From Hirudinaria manillensis (taxonomy: Eukaryota; Annelida; Clitellata; Hirudinida; Hirudinidae): a stretch of DNA of 64,000 nt. Each line of letters begins with the position of its first letter. Within the stretch, counting starts at the first letter, position 1. The DNA is taken from contig CM067527.1 of NCBI GenBank assembly GCA_034509925.1, positions 4,034,001-4,098,000 of the forward strand, given 5' to 3'. The translations under genes and the position numbers were made by a program. The notes below the pieces were generated by a model that saw only the letters and a program-made list of their open reading frames with translations, was not told where the DNA came from and ran no database searches. Positions 1-11,886 of the stretch are shown piece after piece.

Positions 1-27
1 CGAATGTTTTTGTTTGCAACCAAAGAT

Positions 28-113
<86 letters not shown>

Positions 114-123
114 TAATAATAAC

Positions 124-160
<37 letters not shown>

Positions 161-245
161 TCAAGTATTAAATACGCTATATATTACGTAATAAGCGACA
201 GCTTATAATAATAATAATAATAATAATAAATAATAACAATAACAA
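28..245. repeat. (AAT)n microsatellite
   Basis: Almost pure AAT triplets run from about 28 to 157 with a few AAC interruptions. A short break follows, then a second AAT/AAC run at about 207-245. The poly-isoleucine reading frame across it is only a translation of the repeat. Confidence 0.95.
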
Positions 246-439
246 TAATAGCACCAGCAATAAATTCGGCATAAATATTTCCAAAGAATACTTAACAAAT
301 TTATTGTTCATAAACTCTGTTCATAACCTCCAAGCAACGGAACATCAACACGATGTTCCATTCCAGGAAACAAAAATAGCAATCCCTCCATCATTCCATC
401 GTCATCATAGTTATCGTCGTCGTCATGACCCAATGGTCG

Positions 440-1870
440 TGATAGGCATTGTCATCATCATAATCATCATCACCATCACCATCATCATCATCGACGTCGT
501 CGTTCTTATCCTCCTCCTCCTCCTCCTCATTTTCACCATCATCATCATCATCATCATCATGTCGCCGTCGTCATCGTCGTCGTCATCATCATAATCGCCA
601 AAATGAAGCATGACACTGGTATCATTATCGGCATTTCGAACTCATTCACAATAGGGAGGAAAAAAAAACAATTATTTCATTCGGTCGACGGAATGTCAAT
701 TTAATCAGGTGAAAGTTCATGCGACCCCGTGAGGTCATCGGTGCAGAGATGATGATGATGATGATGATGACGACGACGATGACTATGATCTTGGTGACGG
801 CGGCGTTGATGACGACTTACGACGATGACTAGTAAACAATTCACGTCATAACAAGTTGCCTTTTGTTTTTGCCTCTGTTTGTTGGAAAACGTTCTAATAT
901 GTATTGTTTATTGTTGCTGTTCGCCTCGCGGTCGTCGTCGTCATCATCATCATCATCATCATCATCAACATCATCATCATCATCGTCATCATTATCATGA
1001 TCCATCATCATCTTTCAGGCATCGCTAACAATACTGACGTCACCGCGACTTCGAAGACGACGACGATGTTGATGATGGAAGTCGATGACTTCACTGGCCA
1101 AACATCGTCTGTCGGGTTGATGATGATGATGATAATGCTGGCGACGGTGGTGATGATGATGATGGTGATGACGATGATGATGCTGACGGTGGTGGTGATG
1201 ATGATGATGGTGATGTTGTTATAAGTCAACGACGAAGATGACATCGATGATGATGATAACAACTTCATTGGGACAGACTAAGCAACCGGTTGTTGATGAT
1301 AATTATGACACTGATAATGATAATGATAACATTGGTATTATAATGACGATTATGACAATGATGGCTTGGTGAATGTTGATTAAGAAATAATGTGAATAGA
1401 AACAAGAAAGTTGTTTGTTATTATTATTATAATAACTCGTTAAGGAATAATAGTGATAGTGATGATGGTGATGATGACGATGACGATGATAGGTCGATTA
1501 TGATAATGATTATTCCCACCTGAGCCCTCTGGAGAAGCTTATCTATGGTTTCGTATTCCTCCTGCAAACTTTCAGCATTTCTCTCCTCAACGGAGGAAAT
1601 GGAAAGAGATGCTGATGATGACGATGACGATGGTGTTGTTGGTGTTGATGATGATGATGATGACGGTGATGACGACGTTGTTGACGACGTTGTTTGCTGA
1701 GAGGAAGAGAAGATTGATGACCGAGGAAGCTCCATGCAACTGTCAAATGTTTATAATTATGCCTGCAGATGACTATGGTGACAATAATGATGATGATGCC
1801 GACGATGACGACCTAGACTATGACGTTGAAGACGATGAAGATGATGATGATGATGATGATGATCTGCTTT
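440..1870. repeat. ATC/GAT trinucleotide-rich region
   Basis: Successive tracts of ATC-family triplets (about 447-600 and 935-1000) and of their complement GAT/GAC (about 750-790, 1110-1215, 1450-1490, 1605-1690 and 1785-1862) are separated by 100-300 bp of ordinary sequence. They generate reading frames of Met, Asp, Ser, His or Ile runs on both strands. I see no splice-bounded exon or conserved domain, so I treat these frames as repeat translations. Confidence 0.85.
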
Positions 1871-2364
1871 GAATGGATAATCCAAGTATGTTGACGAGTA
1901 CCTCGTACCTGTTTTGCAGAAGCAACAAAGGGATGTCTACTCCGTTCTTCTTGGACCTGTTCCGATGCAAGGACAAAAGTCGTGAATAATTAATGGCTTC
2001 ATTAATATTCATCAATTGCCAACGTTTTCTCGTTAAATCGCTTCATCGCATGTTTATCAATTGGACAAAATGATCCTTGGACGCTCAAAAAATGATCTGC
2101 ATTTGCAAACATATCCATTCAAAAGCAATTTACTTTTATATTCCGAATTTATTCCGATTTAATTCCGAATTAATTAATTCCGAATAATTCCTGCAACAGC
2201 AGCAACAACAACAACAAAGCGATCTAAACTACGACGGCCAAACGACTGCCAAGGCAATCATCCGCATTTTGTGCCTGAAAGCATTAAATATTGAGTCTTG
2301 CGCACGGCGTGCTGAAAACATTTGTATGCCCATACAATGTAATATCATTATTTACGTCCACCTA

Positions 2365-2492
2365 AGGCAACATAATTATTTATGCCACAATAATATAAAA
2401 TAATTATTTATACCGCAATAATATAACATAATTATTCATGCCACCATAATATAACATAATTATTTATGCCACATTTATGTAATTATTTACAG
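2365..2492. repeat. Short AT-rich minisatellite, about 4 imperfect copies
   Basis: A motif of roughly 32 bp with the core taattatttatgccac followed by aataatata recurs about four times with small changes (Ttatgcc, Ttatacc, Ttcatgcc). It lies in otherwise non-repetitive AT-rich DNA. No coding potential is seen. Confidence 0.6.
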
Positions 2493-2825
2493 CCACAAAC
2501 AGAATTTCATGACCACAAGGCTTCACCATCCTTCAAAAATATATCTCGTTGTTGACTCTTTCATGACAACTTTCATGATGAAGATATTACCGATGATGAT
2601 GACGATGACGATGACGACGACGACGACGAAGATGACGACGATGATGACGATGATGATTATGTTGGTAGTCATGGCGACCGATCTAAATTATGTTTTTTTT
2701 TTTATTTTAAAATATTTTACTCATTTATGTCTTGATACGATATCAAAACCAGTTGTAACATATTCACGTTTAATTATATTAGGCAGAAACATTATTTTTA
2801 TTATTATATTATATTATTGTTATTA

Positions 2826-3023
2826 TTATATTATATTATATTATATTATATTATATTATATTATATTATATTATATTATATTATATTATATTATATTATA
2901 TTATATTATATTATATTATATTATATTATATTATATTATATTATATTATATTATATTATATTATATTATATTATATTATATTATATTATATTATATTATA
3001 TTATATTATATTATATTATATTA
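2826..3023. repeat. (TTATA)n pentanucleotide microsatellite
   Basis: About 40 uninterrupted TTATA units (roughly 198 bp). The repeat is almost self-complementary (TATAA/TTATA), so it could extrude or unwind easily. The tyrosine/isoleucine/leucine frames here are translations of the repeat. Confidence 0.95.
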
Positions 3024-3136
3024 TTGTTGTTGATGTTATTTTGTTTAGACATTAATATAATATCAACTTTACAAAAATCAGCTAAAACATTTGAACATTT
3101 TTCCGTATCTATTAGGCATTTTGAAATTATTATATT

Positions 3137-3137
<1 letters not shown>

Positions 3138-3198
<61 letters not shown>
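3138..3198. repeat. (AAT)n microsatellite
   Basis: About 20 consecutive AAT units, roughly 115 bp downstream of the TTATA array. Confidence 0.95.
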
Positions 3199-3639
3199 TC
3201 CATCAATAATATCGTTTTATTATTATTAATCAACCCAATGTCAATAATTCTATTAATATAAATATTATATGAAGCATTACTTGCGAGGATAAATTGAGCG
3301 CCTCAAACTATTTTATAGTACAATTCAAATCAAATATAAAAACTATCATTACTATGACCTGGAAGTCATCATCATCATCAATCCATTGTCGAAATAATTC
3401 TGCTTATTTTCCGATCCATCCGATTTGCTGAGTCATCGGCATCTACAGTGTGAACGATGATGACGACGACGACGATGGAGATTATAGTGATGGTGGCGAT
3501 AGATGAAGATGACGATGATGACGACGATGGATATGATAAATAGCTTTAATAGGCAGAATTTCCAAGAACCCTTTCAACAAATCGCAAACCAAGAAGCGCC
3601 TCCTAAAAAACAGTTACGTAATGCGGCAGCCGACTGTTC

Positions 3640-3683
3640 ATCATTATCATCATAGTCGTCGTCGTCATCGTCATCACCACCAC

Positions 3684-3718
<35 letters not shown>

Positions 3719-3760
3719 GTAGCAGCAGTAGCAGCAGCAGTATCATCATCAATATTGTCT
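3640..3760. repeat. ATC/CAT trinucleotide tract with CAG run
   Basis: A run of CAT/CGT triplets, pure between about 3680 and 3716, is followed by a short GTAGCAGCAG run. Poly-Asp and poly-Met frames on the minus strand come from the repeat. Confidence 0.85.
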
Positions 3761-3981
3761 CCACCACGACTACAATCATCACCGTTAACAAGAACGTTAA
3801 GCTTAAAAAAAAAGTCCAGAAATGTGTAAACAGAAAAACGGCCGTTAAAAATGTTTTGCAAGGTTTTTTATTTTTATTTTTATAAAGAAATTGTTTATTT
3901 AAAAAAGATTTATGATGACCATTGAAATATTATACATTTGCAGGCATTTCTTGGAACTAAAAGTCATAATTTCCTTTCAAT

Positions 3982-4057
3982 GGTTAGGGTTAGGGTTGCG
4001 GTTAAGGTTAGGGTTAGGGTTGGGGTTAGGGTTATGGTTAGGATTAGGGTTAGGGTA
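3982..4057. repeat. Interstitial telomeric repeat, degenerate (TTAGGG)n
   Basis: About twelve TTAGGG-type hexamers in one orientation, with single-base variants (TTGCGG, TTAAGG, TTGGGG, TTATGG, TTAGGA). The canonical unit is the vertebrate/basal-animal hexamer, not the arthropod TTAGG or nematode TTAGGC. Ordinary AT-rich sequence lies on both sides, so this is an internal tract and not a chromosome end. Confidence 0.9.
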
Positions 4058-4969
4058 TTGAAAATTGATAGCACACAAATTATGCACGAGTCGTTCACCA
4101 AAGTTCATCGATCCCTTGAATTATATGCTTGTGACGTCACAAGAAGGATGACCTTGATCACGTGGTCCACTTGCGCACTTCCTGCTTTCCTGATTTCATC
4201 CGGACATTTCATTGGCCGACGGCATTAGATAAATCTTAGCTAATATGGCCATCTTTAATAAAATTATTTTGATTTTTGACTTCTTACCGAACAAAATTAC
4301 TTAATTACTTTTAAATATTTTACTTAAAATTTTAATTAATTTAATACAAAAAATTTAAATTGATAAATGTTGTTTTATTTGCCAATGGATTTTTATTTGC
4401 AATGCTTAATGATTTCATGTTATGATATTTAAATTTATAACAAAAAGTATTAGAATTTTGTATTACTCAAGCAATGTCACGTGATTTCGTATTTATTTCC
4501 GTCTATTATTACTCCTAACATTTCAGTTTCAAACGTCCTCATCAATTATATTAACTTTTATTAATTTTATTTTAATTTATTAAAATTATTTTAATAATTA
4601 ATAATAATAATAATAATAATAAATTATTTTTTATAATAAACGTTTTCACGTGTAACATGGAAACAGTGGATCTTCAGCTGCAAAAGACGTCATTAAAAAT
4701 AAATTGTTTGTTTGTTTGTCAACATAAACTTCTGGTCCACAAATGTCGCCAAACGTAGCACAGGCTGTCGAGAATTCTCACAAAAATCGGAATATTTACA
4801 TTAATTATCAGTAAAAATAATAATAATAATTATTATTATTTAATAATTGCTTAGCCAGCCATGAGTAATGTAGTCCATTGCCACTGTCTCCATTTCGGAG
4901 TAGGTACGTTGGGTGTAAAACGTTCAGTATGCTTTCATTCAGAGTTACATTATTGTATTATTATTATTA

Positions 4970-5036
<67 letters not shown>

Positions 5037-6186
5037 TGCAATTATATTCCCCTGATTGAATTCAAATCTATCATCATTAGATATTATTTTCTTTTATTTT
5101 GGTCAAATAAAATCTTAAACCATTGATTTCCAATTTCATTGATTTCATCCAATTTCGTAAAAACTTCATCTGATCTAACCTCGAATGTGAAGACAAACAG
5201 TAGCACAAGGTGAACGAGTGAAAGTGAATGAATGAAAATGAATGAGTTAAAGAAAATTAGTTAATTTGTCCAGGGAGACGAATTAACAAGGAGGCCAATT
5301 ATAACCATCCACTAAGCAAACTGTCGGCAAAGGGCTACAAGCTAATAATAACATTACGGGTGGAAAAAATAATATAATTGTTACGATAATAATTATTAAT
5401 AATTATATAATAATAATAGTACTTATAATTATTGTATATATAATAATAATTATTATTATTGTTATTACAAAAAAGAAAGTGACTTGGCATATGTCCAAAA
5501 AAGATTTAAAGGCATTATTAATAATATTATTATTAGGTCGGCCTTTGCTAAAAAGAATAGTTCGCAAATAATGAATCAAGGAAAGAAATCAGTTGTTGAC
5601 AAGAAGAGGTAGACAAATCGCAACTACGGGCGGAATTTGACGAATGGGTTTGAGGACTTTGGAATAAAAATAAGATAAAATATCGTGGAATAAAAATAAA
5701 AATAAGACAAAATAAAATAGAAAGAGATTGGAGTCGACGAAAATTTAAATTTCTATCACGTTTTATTTTTATAACGTTTAGGATAAAAAAAAGAGAGATA
5801 TTATCTTAACCTCACACAATAATATCGATGAAGCAAAAAGTGATTTTCTATTTTGCCAAAGTCATTTCAGAATGGCAGGTTTTGAATGTTTATCCACCAG
5901 ACGTAAGGATCGAGTTGGCATTAGCAGTTATATCTTCACAACTCCAAATAATAGCTACCAGTTTTTTGTTGTTTTTTTCTAAAGATCACTATTATGATCT
6001 ATTAGCTATGAACTTGTTAATACCACGAACGATATGATAGTGCAATCACAAACAACAACATCCGAGATTGATTTCGCGCGTGTTATCGCATATAAATTTG
6101 TGTCATGTCGTCAGTTTCGTGTCATCTTTAAAATGTTTATAATACCAAGATAATGTCAAGTAACATGGAATAAAAATTTTCTAAAG
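4058..6186. other. AT-rich DNA without recognised genes
   Basis: Apart from the ATT tract at 4956-5035 and shorter TAATAA runs (about 4600-4625, 4815-4845, 5390-5465), this stretch shows no recognisable coding exon or RNA gene. A 69-codon frame at 5828-6037 has no recognised motif. Confidence 0.6.
4956..5035. repeat. (ATT)n microsatellite
   Basis: About 25 ATT units. The poly-Ile, poly-Leu and poly-Tyr frames here are repeat translations. Confidence 0.95.
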
Positions 6187-6278
6187 CCTTCTCAATAGGA
6201 AAGTACTGTTTCATATTCTTCGGGATAGTCATCTTTTCCCTAGTATGCCTCATGATTCTCGTCATTTACCTGTGTTAG
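6187..6278 (+). CDS. Candidate terminal exon encoding one transmembrane helix
   Basis: I do not recognise this as a known gene. An AG acceptor ends at 6186. The frame after it reads FSIGKYCFIFF and then about 18 hydrophobic residues ending in IYLC and a TAG stop at 6276-6278. A second exon-like segment at 8794-8903 has the same entry phase, the same GKYC start and a similar hydrophobic pattern. That suggests two paralogous last exons of small membrane proteins; CD225/dispanin-type proteins are one speculative comparison. No upstream exon with a first membrane segment was found, so the call is weak. Confidence 0.25.
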
Positions 6279-6509
6279 TCGTTAAATTTTAACTTAATTA
6301 ATTAATATTTATGTATTAATATCTAATTAATACAATAGTTTATAATTAATACAATTTTTATTAATTAATTGCTTTGGCATTAATTAATCAATCAATCGTA
6401 ATTCATAAAATTCACTAGAATGACGATGAACGATCAGAAGTGAATTAACTGAACTACATAACAAACGTAATAACATTAGGACAGCTATTCGCCTTGCAAA
6501 TCAATGTGA

Positions 6510-6653
6510 TCGAACTTTACATTGGAAATTGCAGACCTATTGCTAAACAAACTCATCCAAACTGCCGTCACTAAAGCAGAAAAGAACAGAGCCATTGGGG
6601 CAGTGGGTAGGATGATCAATAAGATCGACAACTTTAAACTAGAGAGCGACTGA
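6510..6653 (+). other. Short open frame of unknown status
   Basis: A 47-codon open stretch runs between a TGA at 6507 and a TGA at 6651. It is amphipathic and rich in Lys, Leu, Ile and Asn, ends in NFKLESD, and has no in-frame ATG at its start. It could be a terminal exon or chance. The opposite-strand frame at 6485-6688 looks like its shadow. Confidence 0.12.
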
Positions 6654-6816
6654 AGGGCGCCAAGAAACCTCGCCGACAAGTACTGCAAATGACGTCAATT
6701 CAACTATTAAGACATTAACAAATGAAATTGAAAAACAATTTTTACATTTTTTTGAATTAATTTCTAATTTTTATTACCTAATAATATATATTGACAAAAA
6801 TAAACAATAACAGCAA

Positions 6817-6817
<1 letters not shown>

Positions 6818-6870
<53 letters not shown>
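6818..6870. repeat. (ATT)n microsatellite
   Basis: About 17 ATT units. The poly-Tyr frame over it is a repeat translation. Confidence 0.95.
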
Positions 6871-6871
<1 letters not shown>

Positions 6872-6879
6872 CGCATGAA

Positions 6880-8790
6880 TGAACGCAATTTCAGTGGAGC
6901 TCCAATGGGGGAACCGAAGGTAAAACGATGGGAAGGATTTGAAATAAAATATTCTCGTTGCACAACTTCAACTTGTAGCAAATATTTACGAATAAGCATT
7001 TAATTACAAACGATCGACCGATTAAACGTTCATATTGCTATTTGTGAAGCTTCTCATTTAAATAAATAAACATATGTTAATTTAATATTATTATTAATTT
7101 AATAATTTATTAAATATTTATTAAATAATAAAAGTTTTATTAATTTTGTGATATTGTAATAATCTTTAACTTATTATAACAATTTTATTATTTAATAACT
7201 TATTTAAATAAAAGTATATACATATTAATTAAATTATTATTTATAAAATGGAGGAGAAAAGATTACTTGTGGTTATTATCATAGTTACATTCGAGCTTAT
7301 GTTCGAGCTGATTAATATATATATATTATATTTATTGGACTCATGTATAAAAACAGAAGTTAATTTTATTCCAATTTATCAAATTCGGTTAAAAGAAATT
7401 AAATAATTAAGTAATTAATCAAACTTATTAACCATAATTATACCGATTATAATTATGCGAACAAAAATAAATAATAATTTACACGTATAATTATTAGCAA
7501 CTATATAATAATAATTATAAATATATAGATAGAAGATAATAATTGCCCTACGATTAATAATTCTTCGACTAACTCTTATTGCACTTCTTAAGAGCTGTTG
7601 AAAGTGTCAGTCAATCTCCTCCTCCTTGTTGTTGTTGTTGTTGTTGTTGATAAAAAGCTGATGTGAATTGACGTATGATGAAGGAATTTAAAAGTTCATT
7701 CAAGTTTTGATGACAACATCTTTTCTAGGAGTCGCTCCTTAGCCGCTCCTTAGCCGTTCCGAGTTGGTTGCAAAGGGGAATGGAAGATTGAATGTTAAAG
7801 ATTAACAGTTCATCCTTGCCAACAACAAAGGTTCGAGTGACTTCTGACACGACAAAGTCAACCTTTGGCATTGATTCATAACTGAATCATGACTACAACA
7901 ACAAACAACAACCCAAGAACAACAACAGCTCAAGAATAACAGTGGCGGACGTTTTCCAATAATGTTTTCAAGTACAGACACTTATCCCGTCCAATTGGAA
8001 ATTAATATTTTTAATTCGACCTCGATTTAAATCACTTTAAATTATTTAATTTAATTTAAATTACTTTATTTGAATTTTAAATAATTGTAATGACTCATTG
8101 CATTCCTTTAATAAGAAATAAAATCAAATGGAAGTTCAATTTTCCACTATGACGTAAGACTTAAAAACAATGTCATTGTTCATTGCATCGAACGATTATC
8201 AGTTAAATATTACTTAAATAATTTCAAATGTATTTCAATCGATTAATATTAAATTATTATTTAATTAACTTTAGATATTCGAACAGATTACAAATAAGTT
8301 TAGAATTATAAAGTTTAAACAAAATAAAATATGGACTCAAAGGCTCGAAATGAATGTCACTGAAGAATTAACGTGCAGCTGCCTGAATTTCGATAGCGGT
8401 TGGTATCATATTCTTTTTAATTACGTGATGGACTAGTATCATTTAAGTCATATATTATTACCGCCATCAATAATCATTATTATTATTATTATTATTTATT
8501 TTATATATTGATTATTATCATGAACGCTTGGAAAATATTTTTGCGAATAACAATAACATTATTATTACTATATCTATTATTATTATTATTGTTGTTATTA
8601 TTATTATTACTATATCTATTATTATTATGTTATATAAACATATCATTAAGGTTAAAGTACTTATACTAATATTTTTAAACTGAATTTATTAGGAGTTAGG
8701 GAGTCTTTGGTTAATTGCAGTTTCTTAAATATGTGGTTTAATTTAAATTTTATTTATTATTTATTTTATTTGATATCTCCCTATTATTAT
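6880..8790. other. AT-rich DNA without recognised genes
   Basis: Low-complexity AT-rich sequence with a (TTG)8 run at about 7627-7650 and interrupted ATT runs at about 8478-8500 and 8560-8635. No exon or RNA gene could be supported. Confidence 0.6.
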
Positions 8791-8793
8791 CAG

Positions 8794-8903
8794 CTGAGCA
8801 GGCAGGCAAATATTGTCTCGTGCTGTTTGTCATCTCGCTGGGATGTCTAATTATTTTTGTGATCCTTCTTCTCTATTTTTGTGAGTTTCAAATGTGTAAA
8901 TAA
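8794..8903 (+). CDS. Candidate terminal exon encoding one transmembrane helix (second copy)
   Basis: A good AG acceptor follows a pyrimidine/AT tract at 8780-8793. The frame reads EQAGKYCLVLF followed by a continuous hydrophobic stretch to LLYFC, a short polar tail (EFQMCK) and a TAA stop at 8901-8903. It shares entry phase, the GKYC motif and the hydrophobic layout with the segment at 6187-6278. An internal GT after the last hydrophobic residues could alternatively be a splice donor. Family not recognised; no upstream exon identified. Confidence 0.3.
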
Positions 8904-9451
8904 ATAATTTAATTATCCTCTTGACTGAACCTAAGTACAAGATTAAGGTTATCAGTGCAACCAGGAATAATAAAGGCACTGGATAATAAAATAAGGTAAT
9001 GATTTATTGGGGACCTCAGTTTAATTGTAGCAATGAAGTAATAGTCGTGATAGTAATAACTGTAATATCCTCTAGTTATCCTAAATCGATTAACAACACA
9101 ATCTCAACTTATTAACCACATTATTGTGACTATTGACTTATTTATCGCGATTATTATTAAATTTGTAAAAACAGATTACTCTCTCTACAATTACTTCCAA
9201 ATGGTTCAAATGAAAGCAGAAAATGTGAACAAGTTTGTTGGGAAAATCAAGGGAAGATTCGATAAAAAACGAAGCGAAAGTGATTAATAATTACTTATGA
9301 TAAATAAACACTTACGATAAATAAACAAATAAACGAAGCCAAAAAATGTCACGTCTCCTGTTTTTCCTCACAAGTGATATGTGTACCGGATGTTGTGGGT
9401 AAAAGCAAGTGCAGGGGAAGATTCAACAAAATCACAGGAAATAACCATTAG

Positions 9452-9560
9452 GCAATTGCCAAAGCTAATATTCACGTTGCAACGCGTATGGATCCAGAGC
9501 TAAAGGAAGTAATGGAATCTATTAAAACAGGGAAATTGGGCAAAACCAGAATCGGCTCAA
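9452..9560 (+). pseudogene. Ty3/gypsy pol fragment upstream of integrase (left part)
   Basis: The frame through 9488 reads ATRMDPELKEVMESIKTGK, which resembles the linker between RNase H and integrase in Ty3/gypsy polyproteins. The similarity stops at about 9560, where the histone H4 leader begins, and appears to resume at about 9960. The two pieces therefore look like one pol gene split by the H4 segment. This is inferred from family resemblance, without an alignment. Confidence 0.5.
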
Positions 9561-9618
9561 AAACAAACGCCTTCCACAGCGTTTTATCCATCATCGACCA
9601 TCATCGCCAGTCAACTGA

Positions 9619-9945
<327 letters not shown>

Positions 9946-9959
9946 ATTGATTTCGATCG

Positions 9960-11306
9960 AACCAATTCGACGAGAAAACGAAAAAAGGGACGAGGGAGTT
10001 TTGTTCATGGGTGTACGAGCAGTGATTTCAGCGACTCTGCGGCAAAGAGTTCTAAAAATGCAACACGAAGGAATCACAAAAATGAAAATGTTAGCCCGGA
10101 GATGCACATACTGGCAGGGAATAGATGGGGCCATTGAGAACACTGTGAGGAATTGCAGTGCCTTTCAAAAGGCTGCAAAAATGCCAAAAAAGAATGAATT
10201 GGCACCATGGCCAGAACCAAACCATGCATGGGAAAGAATTCACATAGACTTTGCAGATCCAATGGAAGGTTCAATGTTTTTGATTGTAGTGGATGCATAG
10301 TCAAAATGTCCAGAGATAGTACAAATGCAAGCAGTTACAGCAGCAGCAACTGTCAGTGAATTAAGAAAGATATTCACAAGTTATGGGTTCCTGGTAACTT
10401 TAGCCTCAGACAATGGAACCCAGCTCACTTCTGTAGAATCTGAAAGATTTTCTCAATCAAATTCAATAAAGCCAGGATAATAATACCAGGATTCCACTTG
10501 GCCATCTGCAAAGGGATGGTCAGGCAGAAAGGTTTGTAGACACCATTCAGAAACTAAAAGGGAGTCGGAGGAGTGATGGAGGAGTTGGTGCAGAAATTTC
10601 TGTTAATGTTCAGATCTACTCCATGCCCCATGGATCCAGACCAAATGTCTCCTGCTGAAAATTCTACAGGAAGACAAATGAGAACACCCCTGGCAGATCT
10701 TCAACTTCATCAGGAGAGGGAGGAGGAAATCAAGGAAATCCTGAAGAAACAGTTTGATCGTAGGAATGGAGTCAAACCCAGGGTGTTCAAGGGACAACAA
10801 ACCAGGGACTTCAAAGATCCGAATCACGCAAAATGGGTTTCTGTAAGAATTATCAATAGACTTCGAAAAAAGGTTTATGAGATTGAAGTTGGTAAGAAAA
10901 TAATAAGACATGCAAACCAGCAAAGCCCAAAAAGCATTGAAGCAAAATATTTAGAGCATTAGATCTACCTGATGAGGTGATGGATTCTGAAAGGATGTCT
11001 CCTGTAAGAGTAACACTGGTCAAATCAGATAAGTCAGGAAAGGAGGAGGAAACGGTTTCAACCATCGCCCCGGAAGACAGAGAACCAGAGGAGAGAACTC
11101 CAACAGAACAAGCCCAAGAACCAGCCACAACATTGGACAATGTCATGGAAGATACATCAGGCGACAAATCTAGAGGAACTCTCCCAAGAGGCAACTCCAA
11201 ACCCAGCAATAAGAAGACCCACACGTCGTCTCAGTCCACCCAAGTGTCTCGTGATCGACGCAAGCAAGAGCTGCAATGCTACACGAGTATGAGGTGTTAT
11301 AGGTGA
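9960..11306 (+). pseudogene. Ty3/gypsy integrase remnant and pol C-terminal tail
   Basis: The frame from about 9960 carries the end of an HHCC zinc region (H-x-GITKMKMLARR, then NCSAFQ, where the usual CxxC second Cys is Phe) and the start of the integrase core (RIHIDFADPMEGSMFLIVVDA). A TAG at 10298-10300 then replaces the residue after VVDA. Core sequence continues in other frames to the SDNGTQLTS region at about 10405-10430. A further open frame (10573-10962) matches the integrase C-terminal part (FRSTPCPMDPDQMSPAE), and a charged tail lies at 10977-11306. The element would make an LTR-retrotransposon integrase if intact. The stop, frameshifts and the lost Cys make it a pseudogene. No flanking LTRs were recognised. 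Confidence 0.75.
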
Positions 11307-11886
11307 AAGTAATAATATTCTAAGAAATTATCATTACTTAAGTAATAATCAGAATCTTTTGAAGGCTGGTTCATTAACACACCAGCAAAGTCTCTCCAAT
11401 TCCCAATTAAGTTTTGAAAATATGGATTTAAAGATGTAATCATTTATCTTGTGTCGCAAAACTATTATCAAGGATGGAAATTACCAAAATGTTCACATAT
11501 TTATTTATAACCCTTGCAAAAAAAAATTATGAATTCTATGTTTTAAAAATAATAATAATAATAGTAATAATAATAACTTTTAATAATAATAATCATCATC
11601 ATCTTCTTCATTCTCACTCAATGTCAAGACCTTTTATGTTCATCAATGTACGTTTTACAACGTTTGTGTGATTTTGTTTGGTGTTCTTTCATTATAGAAG
11701 CTCGTTTCTGGATCTCCCTGTAAAACAGAATGTATGATAGGGTTATTCATGCATTATGATATGGATCTAAAAGATTTTTAAACTCATAATAAATTAAATG
11801 CCTAAAGCAACAAATATATCAGACATTAATTATCCATAAAACTAAATTGAATGGCATTAGATTGCTAAGCTAAAAGAAGTAAAACT
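11307..11886. other. Gap between gypsy remnant and Nudix gene
   Basis: AT-rich sequence with a short (AAT) run at about 11548-11600. No feature is seen apart from possible 3' flanking sequence of the minus-strand gene that ends at 11887. Confidence 0.5.

Noticed and set aside
14-2015. Long Ile, Met, Asp and Ser homopolymer frames on both strands
   Set aside because: They coincide exactly with trinucleotide repeats and appear in complementary frames on both strands, without splice sites or domains.
2509-3140. Frames of ILYY/YYII repeats
   Set aside because: Translation of the TTATA microsatellite.
3938-4228. RVRVGVRV-type frame
   Set aside because: Translation of the telomeric hexamer tract with AT-rich flanks.
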